From: Kangsaoukella pontilimi
GTDB taxonomy: Bacteria > Pseudomonadota > Alphaproteobacteria > Rhodobacterales > Rhodobacteraceae
NCBI RefSeq assembly: GCF_009830125.1
Contig: NZ_WUPT01000001.1
Coordinates: forward strand, 558,001-622,000
Length of the DNA: 64,000 nt
Direction: 5' to 3'
Below, one piece after another: positions 7,895 to 16,685 of the stretch. The stretch's first letter is position 1. Each line of letters opens with the position of its first letter. Made by a program: the position numbers and the translations under genes. Below the pieces are notes generated by a model, which was not told the DNA's origin, made no database searches, and was given only the letters and a program-made list of their open reading frames with translations.

Positions 7895-10049
7895 CCGGAC
7901 CGCGGGCTTTCATGTCTCCGATGATCCACGCCTCGTGGCCCTGGACGGCGAGGTCTTTCACCGCCTGTGTCGCGTCGTCCGGCGCAAGAGCCGCCAGCAA
8001 GCCTCCCGCTGTCTGCGGATCGAAGAGAAGGGCGGCACGTGACGTGTCCGGCACGTCGGCCAGAATGTCTTTCCGGTTCGCCTCAAAGATGGTCGAGCGG
8101 ATGCCGGCCTCTGCCAAGGCTTCGGCGCCGGGGTAGAGGGGGAGGGCGGCCAGATCGACCTCGGCGCTCAGGTCTGACGCGTCTGCCATCCGCGCCAGAT
8201 GCCCGGCCAGCCCGAAACCCGTCACATCCGTCATCGCGTGGGCGCGAAGCGCGAGACGGGCCGCAATGTCGCCCTGCGGCTCGGCCATGAGGTCAAGCGC
8301 CGTGCGGATATCCTCGCCCCGCGCCTTCTTGCGCATCTCGGCGGCAAAAAGCGTCCCGGTCCCGAGTGGTCGGGTCAGGAGCAGCGAGTCCCCCTCACGC
8401 GCGCCGTCAATCGTCAGCGGACGCGCGGCGGGCAGGCCCGTCACCGTGAAACCGATGGTCAGTTCGGCGCCCATCGTGGTGTGGCCGCCCACAAGCGCCG
8501 CGCCGGTGGCAGCGGCGATGTCCTGCGTCGCGGCCACGATCTCTTCCAGCCATGCCTCCTGCTGCGCTTCGCCCATGCGCGGAAGCGTGATCTGCGCCAG
8601 AAGCGCCTGCGGCTCAGCCCCCATGGCCCAGACGTCTCCAAGCGCGTGGCAGACCGTGATCCGGGTCATGACATAAGGGTCATCCCAGAAGGCACGCAGG
8701 TGATCGGTCGAGATCACGAGCCTCCGGTCGCCCAGCCTGACGACCGCCGCGTCATCGCCGCTGCCGGTTTCGATGTCGTCGCGCGCCCCGCTGCCCACAC
8801 CCGCCAGGGCGCGGGTCAGCGCTCCGCCGCCCACCTTGGCGCCGCAGCCGCCGCAAAGGGGTGCGGGCGGCCCATCGCTGCTCTTCGCGGCGTATTTCGG
8901 CGCAGGCGGCGGGTCCATCTCGGGCAGGTCCGACAGGCGGTCCATGAAGCGCCGGTCGATCCGGTCCTTCCAGGTCCAGGCCCAATCGCCGCCTATGGAA
9001 TGCCCCCATTTCTCGGCCAGTGCCGTCTTCTTCCCGAGCGAGACGAGTTTCAGGTAGTGTTTCTGCGGCCGGAAGCTCTTTCGTGCGCCACCGGTCAGGT
9101 CGGCGCGGATGTTGTGGGTCAGAACCGGCGCCGCGCGCACGGCGAAGACCCCCGCTTTGGGGCGGGGCGCGTGGGACAGGTGGGCACAGTCGCCCACCGC
9201 GTAGATTGCCGGATCGCTGACCGAGCGCAGAGCCTCGTCCACCGCCACGTAACCATCGGTCAGGGCAAGGCCGGTGTCTTCCAGCCAGCCGAAGGGCCGC
9301 GCGCCGGCCGCGCCGACTACGAGATGAGCGGGCACCTCGCGACCGTCCTCCAGCCGGACGCTTTCCGCGTCGATCCTCGCGATGGCCGCATCCTCGATCA
9401 GGTCTATCCGAGATGCCTTCAGTGCCTCCAGAATCGTCCTCCGCGTCCCGTCACCAAGCCCGGTCAGGGCGGTCGCGGCCTCGATCACCGTCACCGGGAT
9501 GGAAGGGTCGGCACCGGCCGCGGTCATTCTGTGACGCATGGCAAGCGCCAGTTCGACGCCCGCAACGCCACCGCCGATCACCGCGACAGGACGGCTCGCG
9601 TCAGCCTCGACGAAGTCGCGCCAGCGTTCGGCAAAGGGTCCGAGCGGCTTGGCCGCCACCGCGTGAGCGTCGAAGCCGGGAATGTCGGGCATTGCGGAGG
9701 TGATCCCGATGTCCAGAGACGCGATGTCATAGGCCACAGGCGGCCGCCCGGCGATGTGAAGCCGGCGCGCCTGACGGTCTATCCCCTCCACACGCCCGAA
9801 AGTCAGGCGCGCGCCTGCGTGCCGCGCCAGACGGACAAGGTCGATTTCCAGCGCGTCGCGGCCGTAATGCCCCGCGATATGGCCGGGCAGCATACCCGTA
9901 TAGGGCGCCGTGGGCGCAGGGTTGATGAGGGTCAGCCGGGTGCCCGCCACCGGCTCCATCCCCCAGGAACGGAGGAGCAGCGCATGGGCATGACCGCCGC
10001 CGACAAGAACGACATCACGGACAAGGGGCAGGGCGGCTTGTGTCATCAT
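7875..10049 (-). CDS. selD: selenide, water dikinase fused to a FAD/NADH-type oxidoreductase domain
   Basis: Encodes 724 residues. Residues 1 to about 370 form an NDH-2-like flavoprotein: VVLVGGGHAHALLLRSWG at the N-terminus, VAVIGGGVAGVELALAMRH in the middle, and AIYAVGDCAHL. Residues from about 390 are SelD: CGGCGAKVGGGALTRAL carries the catalytic Cys (not Sec), followed by the GDDAAVV, DPYVMTRITVCHALGDVWAM and LVGGHTTMG motifs of the AIR-synthase fold. SelD makes selenophosphate from selenide and ATP. The fused reductase is thought to provide reduced selenium, though this is not established. No selA, selB or selenoprotein is seen in the window, so selenium here probably serves MnmH. Confidence 0.92.
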   Translation of the reverse strand: MMTQAALPLVRDVVLVGGGHAHALLLRSWGMEPVAGTRLTLINPAPTAPYTGMLPGHIAGHYGRDALEIDLVRLARHAGARLTFGRVEGIDRQARRLHIAGRPPVAYDIASLDIGITSAMPDIPGFDAHAVAAKPLGPFAERWRDFVEADASRPVAVIGGGVAGVELALAMRHRMTAAGADPSIPVTVIEAATALTGLGDGTRRTILEALKASRIDLIEDAAIARIDAESVRLEDGREVPAHLVVGAAGARPFGWLEDTGLALTDGYVAVDEALRSVSDPAIYAVGDCAHLSHAPRPKAGVFAVRAAPVLTHNIRADLTGGARKSFRPQKHYLKLVSLGKKTALAEKWGHSIGGDWAWTWKDRIDRRFMDRLSDLPEMDPPPAPKYAAKSSDGPPAPLCGGCGAKVGGGALTRALAGVGSGARDDIETGSGDDAAVVRLGDRRLVISTDHLRAFWDDPYVMTRITVCHALGDVWAMGAEPQALLAQITLPRMGEAQQEAWLEEIVAATQDIAAATGAALVGGHTTMGAELTIGFTVTGLPAARPLTIDGAREGDSLLLTRPLGTGTLFAAEMRKKARGEDIRTALDLMAEPQGDIAARLALRAHAMTDVTGFGLAGHLARMADASDLSAEVDLAALPLYPGAEALAEAGIRSTIFEANRKDILADVPDTSRAALLFDPQTAGGLLAALAPDDATQAVKDLAVQGHEAWIIGDMKARGPVSLTAR

Positions 10050-10090
10050 GCCAATGGCCTAGCGCGGCGGCGGCGATTTGGCGAGAGCGC

Positions 10091-10633
10091 TCAGGGCGCG
10101 ATCCAGTGTGCCGCGTCCAATCGCCCGTGCGGGAAGCGGGCGCGGGCCTGCCGCTCGCGCGTCAGGTGGAGCGTTTCGATCCGCATAATGCGACCGGTCA
10201 GAACGGCGAACATGGCCGGATCGGGCTGAACCTGCACCGCGTCCGGTTCTGCCAGCCGAGCACCCGGCGGCGGCACACGGGCATAGTTCACGCGGCTGCC
10301 CGGGCCGAGAGCGTCCCAGGTCCCGGCGTCGCCCCGGGCAATCGAGACCTCGAGCGCCAGACGGATCTGGAAGTCCGCCGCACTGTCCCAGATCAGCGCC
10401 TCGGCGCGGGGATCGCCGGCCAGTTGCGAGACCTTGTCCGAAGCGCGATTGGTCCAGATCGTCAGAGTGCCTGACGCCCGGTCCGCCCCGCGGAGCACCA
10501 CCATCCGCACGGCCGGACCGTCAGTGGCGAGCGCAAGGGTCCGCGCCGGTGCATCGGCATTCGTCACCCCGTTCGACAGGCGGGACCAGACCGCGTCCAG
10601 CGTCCCGTCAAGGGTCCCGAAATCATCATTCAT
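10091..10633 (-). CDS. pyridoxamine-phosphate-oxidase-family FMN-binding protein
   Basis: Encodes 180 residues with the split-barrel pattern of PNPOx-like proteins: RTLALATDGPAVRMVVLRGA, LTIWTNRASDKVSQLAGDP, EALIWDSAADFQIRLALEVS and a final region with RFPHGR. The motif order matches the FMN-binding Alr4036/PNPOx-like family rather than true PdxH (it lacks the typical C-terminal RLH...R region). The start overlaps the stop of the AttH-like gene by 8 bp, so it is the last gene of the ABC operon. Enzymatic substrate unknown. Confidence 0.7.
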   Translation of the reverse strand: MNDDFGTLDGTLDAVWSRLSNGVTNADAPARTLALATDGPAVRMVVLRGADRASGTLTIWTNRASDKVSQLAGDPRAEALIWDSAADFQIRLALEVSIARGDAGTWDALGPGSRVNYARVPPPGARLAEPDAVQVQPDPAMFAVLTGRIMRIETLHLTRERQARARFPHGRLDAAHWIAP

Positions 10634-11678
10634 AGCCCGTCATCTCCAGATAGCCGCGTCCTGAATGGCTGCCTTCCACGGTGACCGGCCCCTCCCAATA
10701 GGGGACGGCAGCCTCCATCCAACTCTGGTCCCCCAGCGCCTCGGCCCGGATATCCACGCCGTGCGAGGGCACCGCGACGGCCCAGGCAACCGGAACGTCG
10801 CGGCCCGCCACAATGGCGCGGCGCTCATCGGTCATGGTGATCTCACCGTCGTTCAGCGGCGTCGGCGCGCCATCCGCCGTGATCCAGGTGCCAACGGTAT
10901 AGTCCGTGCCATCGGCGCGGCGGAGGCGATAGCCCATCAGCTTTGCGCCCCCGTCCAGATGAAGCGACACCCAGTCCCACCCGGTCTGGTCCGGGGCGAG
11001 TGGTTGCGACGACCATTCGCGGTCGAGCCAGCCCTGTCCCGATACGTCGACCGCGCCAGAAGGCAGCGTCAGGGTGCCCGTGACCTCATAGAAGGGCTGC
11101 GAATAATATTGGCTGGCGAGCCCCTCCTCGGATTTGACCGAATAGCCGTTCTGCCCCTGCGGCACGAAGGGGCCGGTTGCGCTGAAGGTCAGGTCATAGG
11201 CCCAGTCACTACCTTGCGCGGTCAGGTCCACATCGGCCAGTGACGGACCCGCCATGCGCCACTCATCGAGCCAAGCCTCGAAAGGCGTGGCCGTGACCCC
11301 GGCCTGCCCCAGACCGCCCCGCGCGAAGCGCTCGGCGGTCAGGTGCATATCTGGGGCTGAGACGGCGGCATGGGCCATCCAGACCTGATCTTCGGGTGCG
11401 CCGCCGGGGGCGATTGCGTTCCGGAAGAGCGTCCATTGAATGCCGTAGTCCTCGCCATCGGCGCCGGTAAGGTTCGCAGTCAGGTACCACCACTCGATCC
11501 GGAATTCGGGGTGCGCGCCATGATCCTCGGGGAATGTGAAGCGGGTATCCGGGTCGGGCAAGTCAAAGCCCACGGCGCTGCTGCCGAGGCCCGCAAAGCC
11601 TTGCGCCAGCACGGTGCCGGGCACCGTCAGTAGCACGCCGATAACCGAGAGGATGTGCGCGTAAACCCTAGCGTTCAT
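10626..11678 (-). CDS. AttH/CrtC-type lipocalin-like exported protein
   Basis: Encodes 350 residues with a signal peptide (hydrophobic SVIGVLLTVPGTVLA, cleavage near residue 25). The family hallmarks are HPEFRIEWWYLTANL near the start, SGQGWLDREWSSQPL in the middle and WDWVSLHLDGGAKLMGYRLR. Together these define the AttH / hydroxyneurosporene-synthase-like superfamily of two-lobed lipocalin folds. Its position after an FtsX permease and ATPase is the AttE-F-G-H arrangement, so it probably works with that ABC system at the periplasmic face, perhaps on a lipid. There is no carotenoid cluster nearby, so CrtC activity is unlikely. Confidence 0.75.
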   Translation of the reverse strand: MNARVYAHILSVIGVLLTVPGTVLAQGFAGLGSSAVGFDLPDPDTRFTFPEDHGAHPEFRIEWWYLTANLTGADGEDYGIQWTLFRNAIAPGGAPEDQVWMAHAAVSAPDMHLTAERFARGGLGQAGVTATPFEAWLDEWRMAGPSLADVDLTAQGSDWAYDLTFSATGPFVPQGQNGYSVKSEEGLASQYYSQPFYEVTGTLTLPSGAVDVSGQGWLDREWSSQPLAPDQTGWDWVSLHLDGGAKLMGYRLRRADGTDYTVGTWITADGAPTPLNDGEITMTDERRAIVAGRDVPVAWAVAVPSHGVDIRAEALGDQSWMEAAVPYWEGPVTVEGSHSGRGYLEMTGYE

Positions 11679-14073
11679 TGGAAAAAACCCGGATCAGGTC
11701 TGATGGTGGACGGCTCGCGAGGCGCCGCGCGGGCCAGAGCCCTGCCAGCCCCGCCGCGGCGGCAGAGAGAAGGCCGAGCCAAAGCCAGTCAAGTGGATAG
11801 AGATGCATTGGCAGCCTCCAGCCAAAGGCCTCGACGTTGATAACGGCCAGCAGAACCCAGGCCAGCACCAGCCCCACGGGGATCGCCAGAACGAAGGTAA
11901 GCGCGGCAAGGATGACAGACCGCAAAAGCTCGATCCGAGCAAGCCAGTCGCGCGTCACCCCCAACGCCCAGACGGGGGCGAGCTGCGGCAGGCGCATGTT
12001 TGCCAGCGTAAGAAGACTGGTCAGGATAGCGACACCCGCCACGGCGAGCGTCAGCACGTTGAGCGCGCCTGTGACGGCGAAGGTCCGCTCGAATACGTCG
12101 AGCGAGAACGCCTTGAGCGCAGCCTGATCCACCATGTTGTCGGGCGGCAGTCCGACCTCGTCCTCAAGGCCGGCTGTGATCTCATCGACGCGGGCTGGGT
12201 CTATCCTGAGGCCGAAATTCAGCCGGTCCACATCCGGGTAGCGTTCGATGAGGACGCCATTGGGCAGGATCACCTGACCAAGCGGATTGCCGTAGTCGCT
12301 GTAGATGCCCGTCACCTCGGTGGTCCAGCCGCCCGGCATTGGGAGCGGATCGCCGGGTGCAAGCCCTTCGCGGCGGGCAAGCTGCTCGTTCACCAGAGCG
12401 CCTTGACCGGCGCCGATCCGGTCCCAGACATCGGGCACGGCGTCGAGAAGGGGCCAGTTGTCGCGATAGGTCGGATGATCGACCACGCCATAGATCTCGG
12501 CGGGTGCGCCCAGAACCTCGCCCTCGGTGTCCCAGATCGGCAAAACCGCGTCGGTGCGGCCGTCCAGCCAGTCGAGCATCTCGGCTGCCTGTGCCTCGGT
12601 CTCGGCGGTGACGTAAAGTTCGGATGCCAAGCGCTGGTCGAGCCAGCCGGTGAAGGTGTCGCGAAAGCTTTGCACCATCGTGCCCACACCGATATTCGCT
12701 GCCAGCGCAAGGAGGAGCGCCATGAGTGCGAGCGACAGGCCCGGCACCTGCTGGCGCGTGTCGGCCCAGAACCATTCACGGAGCGCCGTGCCGCGCTGTC
12801 GTCCGGCCAGCGCGAGCAAGCCGGTCAGCGCGGCGGGGAGCGCGAGGGCTGCTGCGATCAGAAGTCCGCCAAGCAGGATGAACCCCGACAGAAGACCGTG
12901 GCCCGCAACACCGGCGCCAAGCGCAATCATCAGCGCCAAAAGGGCTGCGGCAAGCTGCGCCAGCATGGTCTGCCGGTTCGCGCGCGCCCATGCGCGCGGA
13001 CGGGCGGAGGCGAGCGGGGTCAGCCGCGCCACGCCCCAGAGCGAGGTGACCGCGGCCAGCGCGGTGCCAGCGACCGCAATTGCCAGTCCCGACAGCCACC
13101 AGACAGGGGACAGGGTCAGCGTGCCCTCGACCGCCGCGCCATAGAGCCCGCGCAGAGTCGCGGCCACGTCAGGCAGAAGCGCCGCCGCGATCAGGTAGCC
13201 GAGCGCCACGCCGATCAGCCCTGCGACCAGCGCGAAGACAAGAAGTTCCGCCACAACGGTCGCCACCAGCCGCCCGGACGAGACGCCTAGCGCGCGGAGC
13301 GTGCGGAACATCGGGCGGCGTTGCTCGAAGGCGAGGCCAACCGCGCCGTTGACGATGAACAGCCCCACCGCGAAGGACAAAAGTCCGAAGGCCGTCAGGT
13401 TCAGGTGGAAGCTGTCGGTCAGGCGGCCAAGATCATCGGCGGTTGCGGGGCGGGCACGCTCCAGACCGGGGGCGACCTCGGTGAGCGGGCTCTGGCGGAG
13501 CGGCTGATCGGGGTGGATCACCAGCCGGTCCACATCCTGCCGGTCAAGAAGCGCCAGCGCGTTGGGCAGGTCGGCAAAGGCAAGACCGGGCGCAAGACCC
13601 TCGACCGCGCGGACCGGGCGAGAACCGCCCTCGAGCCGCTCTGCGGTGGCGGGCGTGGCCAGAAGCGCGCCCTGTGGGCCGATGAAGGACAGGATTCCGC
13701 CCTCTATCCCGACTGCCGCCATGGCGGCGGGCGTGCCCGGTGGCGCGCTGAGAGGGTCGATCCCGATCAGGCGCACGCGGCCGCCCGGTCCGTCGACCCA
13801 GCCTTCGACCACCGGGCTCACGCGCCAGCCCGCACGGCGGAGCGCGGCATAGGTGGCGAGCGGGATCGGACCATCGGGTGAGATCAGCTCGTCGGCCTGT
13901 CCGCCGCCGATGGCGCTGGCTGCCCGGTCGTAGCTGGCGCGCGCTTCGGCATTGATCGCCTGCACCCCCGACCAGAGCGCTGTGGCCAGCGCGAGGCCCA
14001 GGATCAGCGTCACCATCTGGAACGGATGCCGCCGCCAATGGCCGAGAAGCGCCTGAAGGACGGGCCAGGTCAT
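11668..14073 (-). CDS. FtsX/MacB-type ABC transporter permease (large, duplicated)
   Basis: Encodes 801 residues. One membrane segment lies near the N-terminus ([20 protein letters not shown]), followed by a periplasmic domain and then clusters of membrane helices. The FtsX cores begin near [20 protein letters not shown] and again near the C-terminus ([20 protein letters not shown] and [20 protein letters not shown]). The size and two cores match single-chain permeases of the LolCE/AttFG kind. Its stop overlaps the start of the AttH-like gene by 11 bp, and its start overlaps the ATPase stop (ATGA). Likely role: mechanotransmission or extraction of a lipid or lipoprotein substrate, with AttH as partner. 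Confidence 0.85.
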   Translation of the reverse strand: MTWPVLQALLGHWRRHPFQMVTLILGLALATALWSGVQAINAEARASYDRAASAIGGGQADELISPDGPIPLATYAALRRAGWRVSPVVEGWVDGPGGRVRLIGIDPLSAPPGTPAAMAAVGIEGGILSFIGPQGALLATPATAERLEGGSRPVRAVEGLAPGLAFADLPNALALLDRQDVDRLVIHPDQPLRQSPLTEVAPGLERARPATADDLGRLTDSFHLNLTAFGLLSFAVGLFIVNGAVGLAFEQRRPMFRTLRALGVSSGRLVATVVAELLVFALVAGLIGVALGYLIAAALLPDVAATLRGLYGAAVEGTLTLSPVWWLSGLAIAVAGTALAAVTSLWGVARLTPLASARPRAWARANRQTMLAQLAAALLALMIALGAGVAGHGLLSGFILLGGLLIAAALALPAALTGLLALAGRQRGTALREWFWADTRQQVPGLSLALMALLLALAANIGVGTMVQSFRDTFTGWLDQRLASELYVTAETEAQAAEMLDWLDGRTDAVLPIWDTEGEVLGAPAEIYGVVDHPTYRDNWPLLDAVPDVWDRIGAGQGALVNEQLARREGLAPGDPLPMPGGWTTEVTGIYSDYGNPLGQVILPNGVLIERYPDVDRLNFGLRIDPARVDEITAGLEDEVGLPPDNMVDQAALKAFSLDVFERTFAVTGALNVLTLAVAGVAILTSLLTLANMRLPQLAPVWALGVTRDWLARIELLRSVILAALTFVLAIPVGLVLAWVLLAVINVEAFGWRLPMHLYPLDWLWLGLLSAAAAGLAGLWPARRLASRPPSDLIRVFSNER

Positions 14074-14717
14074 TCTGTCAACGTTCCGTGCCTAAGATGC
14101 AGTCGCCGTCCGGCGCGCGCGGCAAGCCGGGGCGAATGGGTCACCATCAACAGGCCCGCACCGCTGGTCTCGGTCAGTTCGAACAACAGGTCCATGACGG
14201 CGTCGCCGGTCGCCTCGTCCAGGTTGCCTGTGGGTTCGTCGGCCAGAACAAGGGGAGGACGCCCGGCCAGCGCCCGTCCGATGGCGACGCGCTGCTGCTG
14301 CCCGCCGGAAAGCTCCTCGGGGTATTTGCCCAGATGGTCCGAAAGGCCGAGGCGCTCGATCAGCTTCGCGGTCCAGTCCTTGTCCTCGCGACCCGCAAGA
14401 CGGGCCTGGAACGCGATATTGGCCGCCACGTCCAGCGATGGGATCAGATTGAACTGCTGAAAGATCAGCCCGATCGCGTCGCGCCGGATCTCGGCTCGGC
14501 CAGCATCCCCCAGACCGGAGAGAGCCTTGCCATTGATCAGAACCTCGCCGGTGTCGAAGGGTTCGAGCGCGCCCGCGATATGGAGGAGCGTCGACTTGCC
14601 CGACCCGCTGTCACCCGTAAGCGCCAGCGTCTCGCCACGGTCGAGCGACAGCGACACACCGTCGAGTATGGTCACCTCGCCAAAGGATTTCCGAATGTCT
14701 TTCAGATCGAGCAACAT
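14070..14717 (-). CDS. ABC transporter ATPase, LolD/MacB family
   Basis: Encodes 215 residues from the ATG before [13 protein letters not shown]; upstream extension to 14825 adds an unrelated Pro/Arg-rich stretch. Walker A is GDSGSGKST, the signature [15 protein letters not shown], Walker [13 protein letters not shown], and the switch His lies in MVTHSPRLA. These are the hallmarks of ATPases that pair with FtsX-type permeases. It is the first gene of a four-gene operon (ATPase, permease, AttH-like, PNPOx-like) with overlapping junctions. It starts 40 bp after the end of the cytochrome peroxidase gene on the same strand. Confidence 0.88.
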   Translation of the reverse strand: MLLDLKDIRKSFGEVTILDGVSLSLDRGETLALTGDSGSGKSTLLHIAGALEPFDTGEVLINGKALSGLGDAGRAEIRRDAIGLIFQQFNLIPSLDVAANIAFQARLAGREDKDWTAKLIERLGLSDHLGKYPEELSGGQQQRVAIGRALAGRPPLVLADEPTGNLDEATGDAVMDLLFELTETSGAGLLMVTHSPRLAARAGRRLHLRHGTLTE

Positions 14718-14757
14718 GGGAGACAGACTTAACCCGGCCACGCCCGGTTGCGAGGGC

Positions 14758-16074
14758 TCAATCGACGGTGAGACCAGATGGCACAGTCTCGGGACGCCCG
14801 AGCGGGCGGTCTTTCGCGGTGGCACCTGTCAGGCTTTCCAGAAAGGCGACGATCCGGGCCACCTCGGCGTCGTCGAGATCGAGAGGGGCGATATCGACCT
14901 TTGCGCGTTGCCGTGCGATTTCGCGACTGTCGGCGCGGACGATAAAGTCGATCTCCTGGAACCATGGCGCGGCAGGCAGTTTGGCGAGGTCGGGCGTCCA
15001 TGTCTCGAAGCCGGCGACCGGGTCGAGATGGTGCCGCACAATGCCTTCGAGCGTCGGATATGCGCCGTTATGCCCATAGGGCGCGGTAAGGGCCACGTTT
15101 CTGAGCATGGGCGTGCGGAACCTGTAGGCATCCTCTATCCGGTTACTCTCGCCCATCCGCCCCACATCGCGGGGCTGAAGGTCGAAGCGGCGGGTCTTGC
15201 CGGGGCCGAAGGGGGGTAGGGCGAGGGCGTGAAAGCCCTGATCGCTCAGAAGCGGGCCCGAGTGGCAGGCGGCGCAGCCGGCGGGGCCGTAGAAAAGCTC
15301 CATCCCGGCCTCGGCCTCGGGGCTGAGCGCATCCGTGTCACCTGAGAGATAGGCGTCGAACGGGCTGTCGTGGTTGCGCCATTCCGTGCCGATGAAGGCC
15401 GCGAGCGCGTTGCCGATCTCGACGATGGTGACCTGTTCGGGCCGGTCGATATGGTCGAAGGCCTCTACGAACATCTGCCCGTATTCGGGAATGATGCGGA
15501 CCCGCTTGGCGATGATCGGCCAGGCGTTGTCCACCCTGTCGTTGACCGCGCCCGAGACTTCGTTTTCCTCGGGGTCGCCGGCCATCTCGAACCGGGCGGT
15601 GATCGGAAAAAGCGCCTGAGCGGCAAGGATCGTCTCAAGACCTTGCGGAAGCCATTCCTCGGCCGGGCTGTTGAACCCGTTGCCGTAAAGGTCCGAGGTC
15701 TCGAGCCGCCCGTCATGGAAGAGCGTCTTGATCTCGACAGCACCAAGGTTCCAGAGTGCGGGCGCGTTCCTCGGGATGCGCTTCCGGATGCGGTCGGCGC
15801 CGTCTTCTGCCAGCCGTTCAGGGCCCAGCCCCCGACCCCCTTCGCCTATTCCGAGTGACAGCCCGTCACCGCCGGCGAGGTCATGGTGGTGGCAGGTTCC
15901 GCAGGCGATATTCCGGTTGCCCGAGAGGATCTTGTCATAGAAAAGAAGCTGCCCGATTTTGGCCTTGTCCGGGTCGAAGGCGATGAAGTCTGCATCGGTG
16001 AGCAGGCGCGGCAGATCGGCGGCAAGCGCCGGGCCGGCAAGAAGGAGGAACGCGATATGAAACAGGCGGTTCAT
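14758..16074 (-). CDS. MauG-type dihaem cytochrome c peroxidase
   Basis: Encodes 438 residues with a signal peptide ending near Ala19. Two haem-binding motifs are visible: CGTCH at about residues 58-62 and CAACH at about 267-271. Other family blocks are LGIGEGGRGLGPERLA, RNAPALWNLGA and the C-terminal RTPMLRNVALTAPYGHNGAYPTLEGIVRHH. These proteins sit in the periplasm and reduce peroxide or oxidise protein residues. No methylamine dehydrogenase genes are present, so a general peroxidase-like role is more likely than true MauG. Its 5' end overlaps the start of the Sel1-repeat gene on the other strand by 18 bp. Confidence 0.88.
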   Translation of the reverse strand: MNRLFHIAFLLLAGPALAADLPRLLTDADFIAFDPDKAKIGQLLFYDKILSGNRNIACGTCHHHDLAGGDGLSLGIGEGGRGLGPERLAEDGADRIRKRIPRNAPALWNLGAVEIKTLFHDGRLETSDLYGNGFNSPAEEWLPQGLETILAAQALFPITARFEMAGDPEENEVSGAVNDRVDNAWPIIAKRVRIIPEYGQMFVEAFDHIDRPEQVTIVEIGNALAAFIGTEWRNHDSPFDAYLSGDTDALSPEAEAGMELFYGPAGCAACHSGPLLSDQGFHALALPPFGPGKTRRFDLQPRDVGRMGESNRIEDAYRFRTPMLRNVALTAPYGHNGAYPTLEGIVRHHLDPVAGFETWTPDLAKLPAAPWFQEIDFIVRADSREIARQRAKVDIAPLDLDDAEVARIVAFLESLTGATAKDRPLGRPETVPSGLTVD

Positions 16075-16542
16075 GCCGTGATTTTGGCGATCCTGCTGGG
16101 CTCTGCAAGCCCGGGTTTCGCCGAGATCGAAGAGGCGCGCGACCTGATGGAGGCGGGCCGCTTCGAGGAGGCGCGCGAGGCGCTTCTGCCTGCTGCGCGG
16201 TCAGGGAATGCCGATGCCGAAGAGCTGATCGGCGTGATGTATGCCCTTGGCCTCGGCGTAGAGCGCGATCCGGAGCGCGCTTTCGAATGGTATCTGCGGT
16301 CCTCCCTCAAGGGGCATCCGGGCGCGCAATCGGGGCTGGGCTGGTATTATGAGCTGGGTCTCGGCCTGCCGGCACCGGACCTCGTGCGGGCCTATCTCTG
16401 GTACGGGCTGTCGGCCATCGGGGGCGATCCCGACGCGGTTCTGTCACTGGAGGAAATTCAGAAGCGGATGACGCGGGAAGAGATCGAGCGGGCGCAGGTG
16501 CTGATCGACGACTACAAACCCTGGATGTACCCGTTCCGCTGA
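16057..16542 (+). CDS. periplasmic Sel1-repeat (TPR-like) protein
   Basis: Encodes 161 residues from the ATG preceded by a strong GAAGGAGGAA site (spacing 7). The signal peptide KQAVHAVILAILLGSASPGFA is followed by Sel1-like repeats: FEEAREALLPAARSGNADAE, LIGVMYALGLGVERDPERAF, WYLRSSLKGHPGAQSGLGWY and YLWYGLSAIGGDPDAVLSLE. Such proteins are scaffolds; no catalytic function is expected. It diverges from the cytochrome peroxidase with overlapping starts, so each gene's ribosome-binding site lies inside or next to the other gene. Confidence 0.82.
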   Translation: MKQAVHAVILAILLGSASPGFAEIEEARDLMEAGRFEEAREALLPAARSGNADAEELIGVMYALGLGVERDPERAFEWYLRSSLKGHPGAQSGLGWYYELGLGLPAPDLVRAYLWYGLSAIGGDPDAVLSLEEIQKRMTREEIERAQVLIDDYKPWMYPFR

Positions 16543-16599
16543 GAGGGATTGCGCCGGGGCTTCACCCCGTCGCGGTGGGCCGTTTCGCGGCGTGTTTCG

Positions 16600-16632
16600 C
16601 CTCCGGCGGGAGTATTTTCACCAAGAAGAAAG
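16600..16632. repeat. CTCC-GGGAGTATTT intergenic element
   Basis: The stretch reads CTCCGGCGGGAGTATTTT followed by an AAGAAGAAAG-type purine tail. A short CTCC/GGAG stem precedes ATTTT. A related version lies at 35904-35938, also between convergent genes. I recall this type of element as common in intergenic regions of Rhodobacteraceae; its role, possibly in termination or RNA stability, is not established. Confidence 0.55.
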
Positions 16633-16634
16633 AA

Positions 16635-16660
16635 AAGGGCGCCCGGTGAGGGGCGCCCTT
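16635..16660 (-). terminator. intrinsic terminator of the TRAP/monooxygenase operon
   Basis: AAGGGCGCC (16635-16643) pairs with GGCGCCCTT (16652-16660) around an 8-base loop. Read on the minus strand, the hairpin is followed by a T-rich run (TTTTCTTTCTTCTT). It lies 25 bp after the dctP stop, as expected for the end of the leftward operon. Confidence 0.8.
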
Positions 16661-16685
16661 CGGTCGTCCGGCGTGTGGCTGGACC

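Noticed and set aside
8199-10229. Long open frame of 676 codons on the plus strand opposite selD
   Set aside because: It is the shadow of the GC-rich selD codons; the translation is Arg/His/Gly-rich without motifs, whereas the minus strand gives a clear SelD fusion.
10626-11678. Carotenoid 1,2-hydratase (CrtC) for the lipocalin-like protein
   Set aside because: No carotenoid genes nearby and the ABC/FtsX neighbourhood matches the AttH type.
11803-13290. Open frame of 495 codons opposite the FtsX permease
   Set aside because: Arg/Gln/His-rich with no domain; antisense to a well-supported membrane protein.
14758-16074. True MauG (methylamine dehydrogenase maturation)
   Set aside because: No mau genes in the window; only the general dihaem peroxidase family can be supported.
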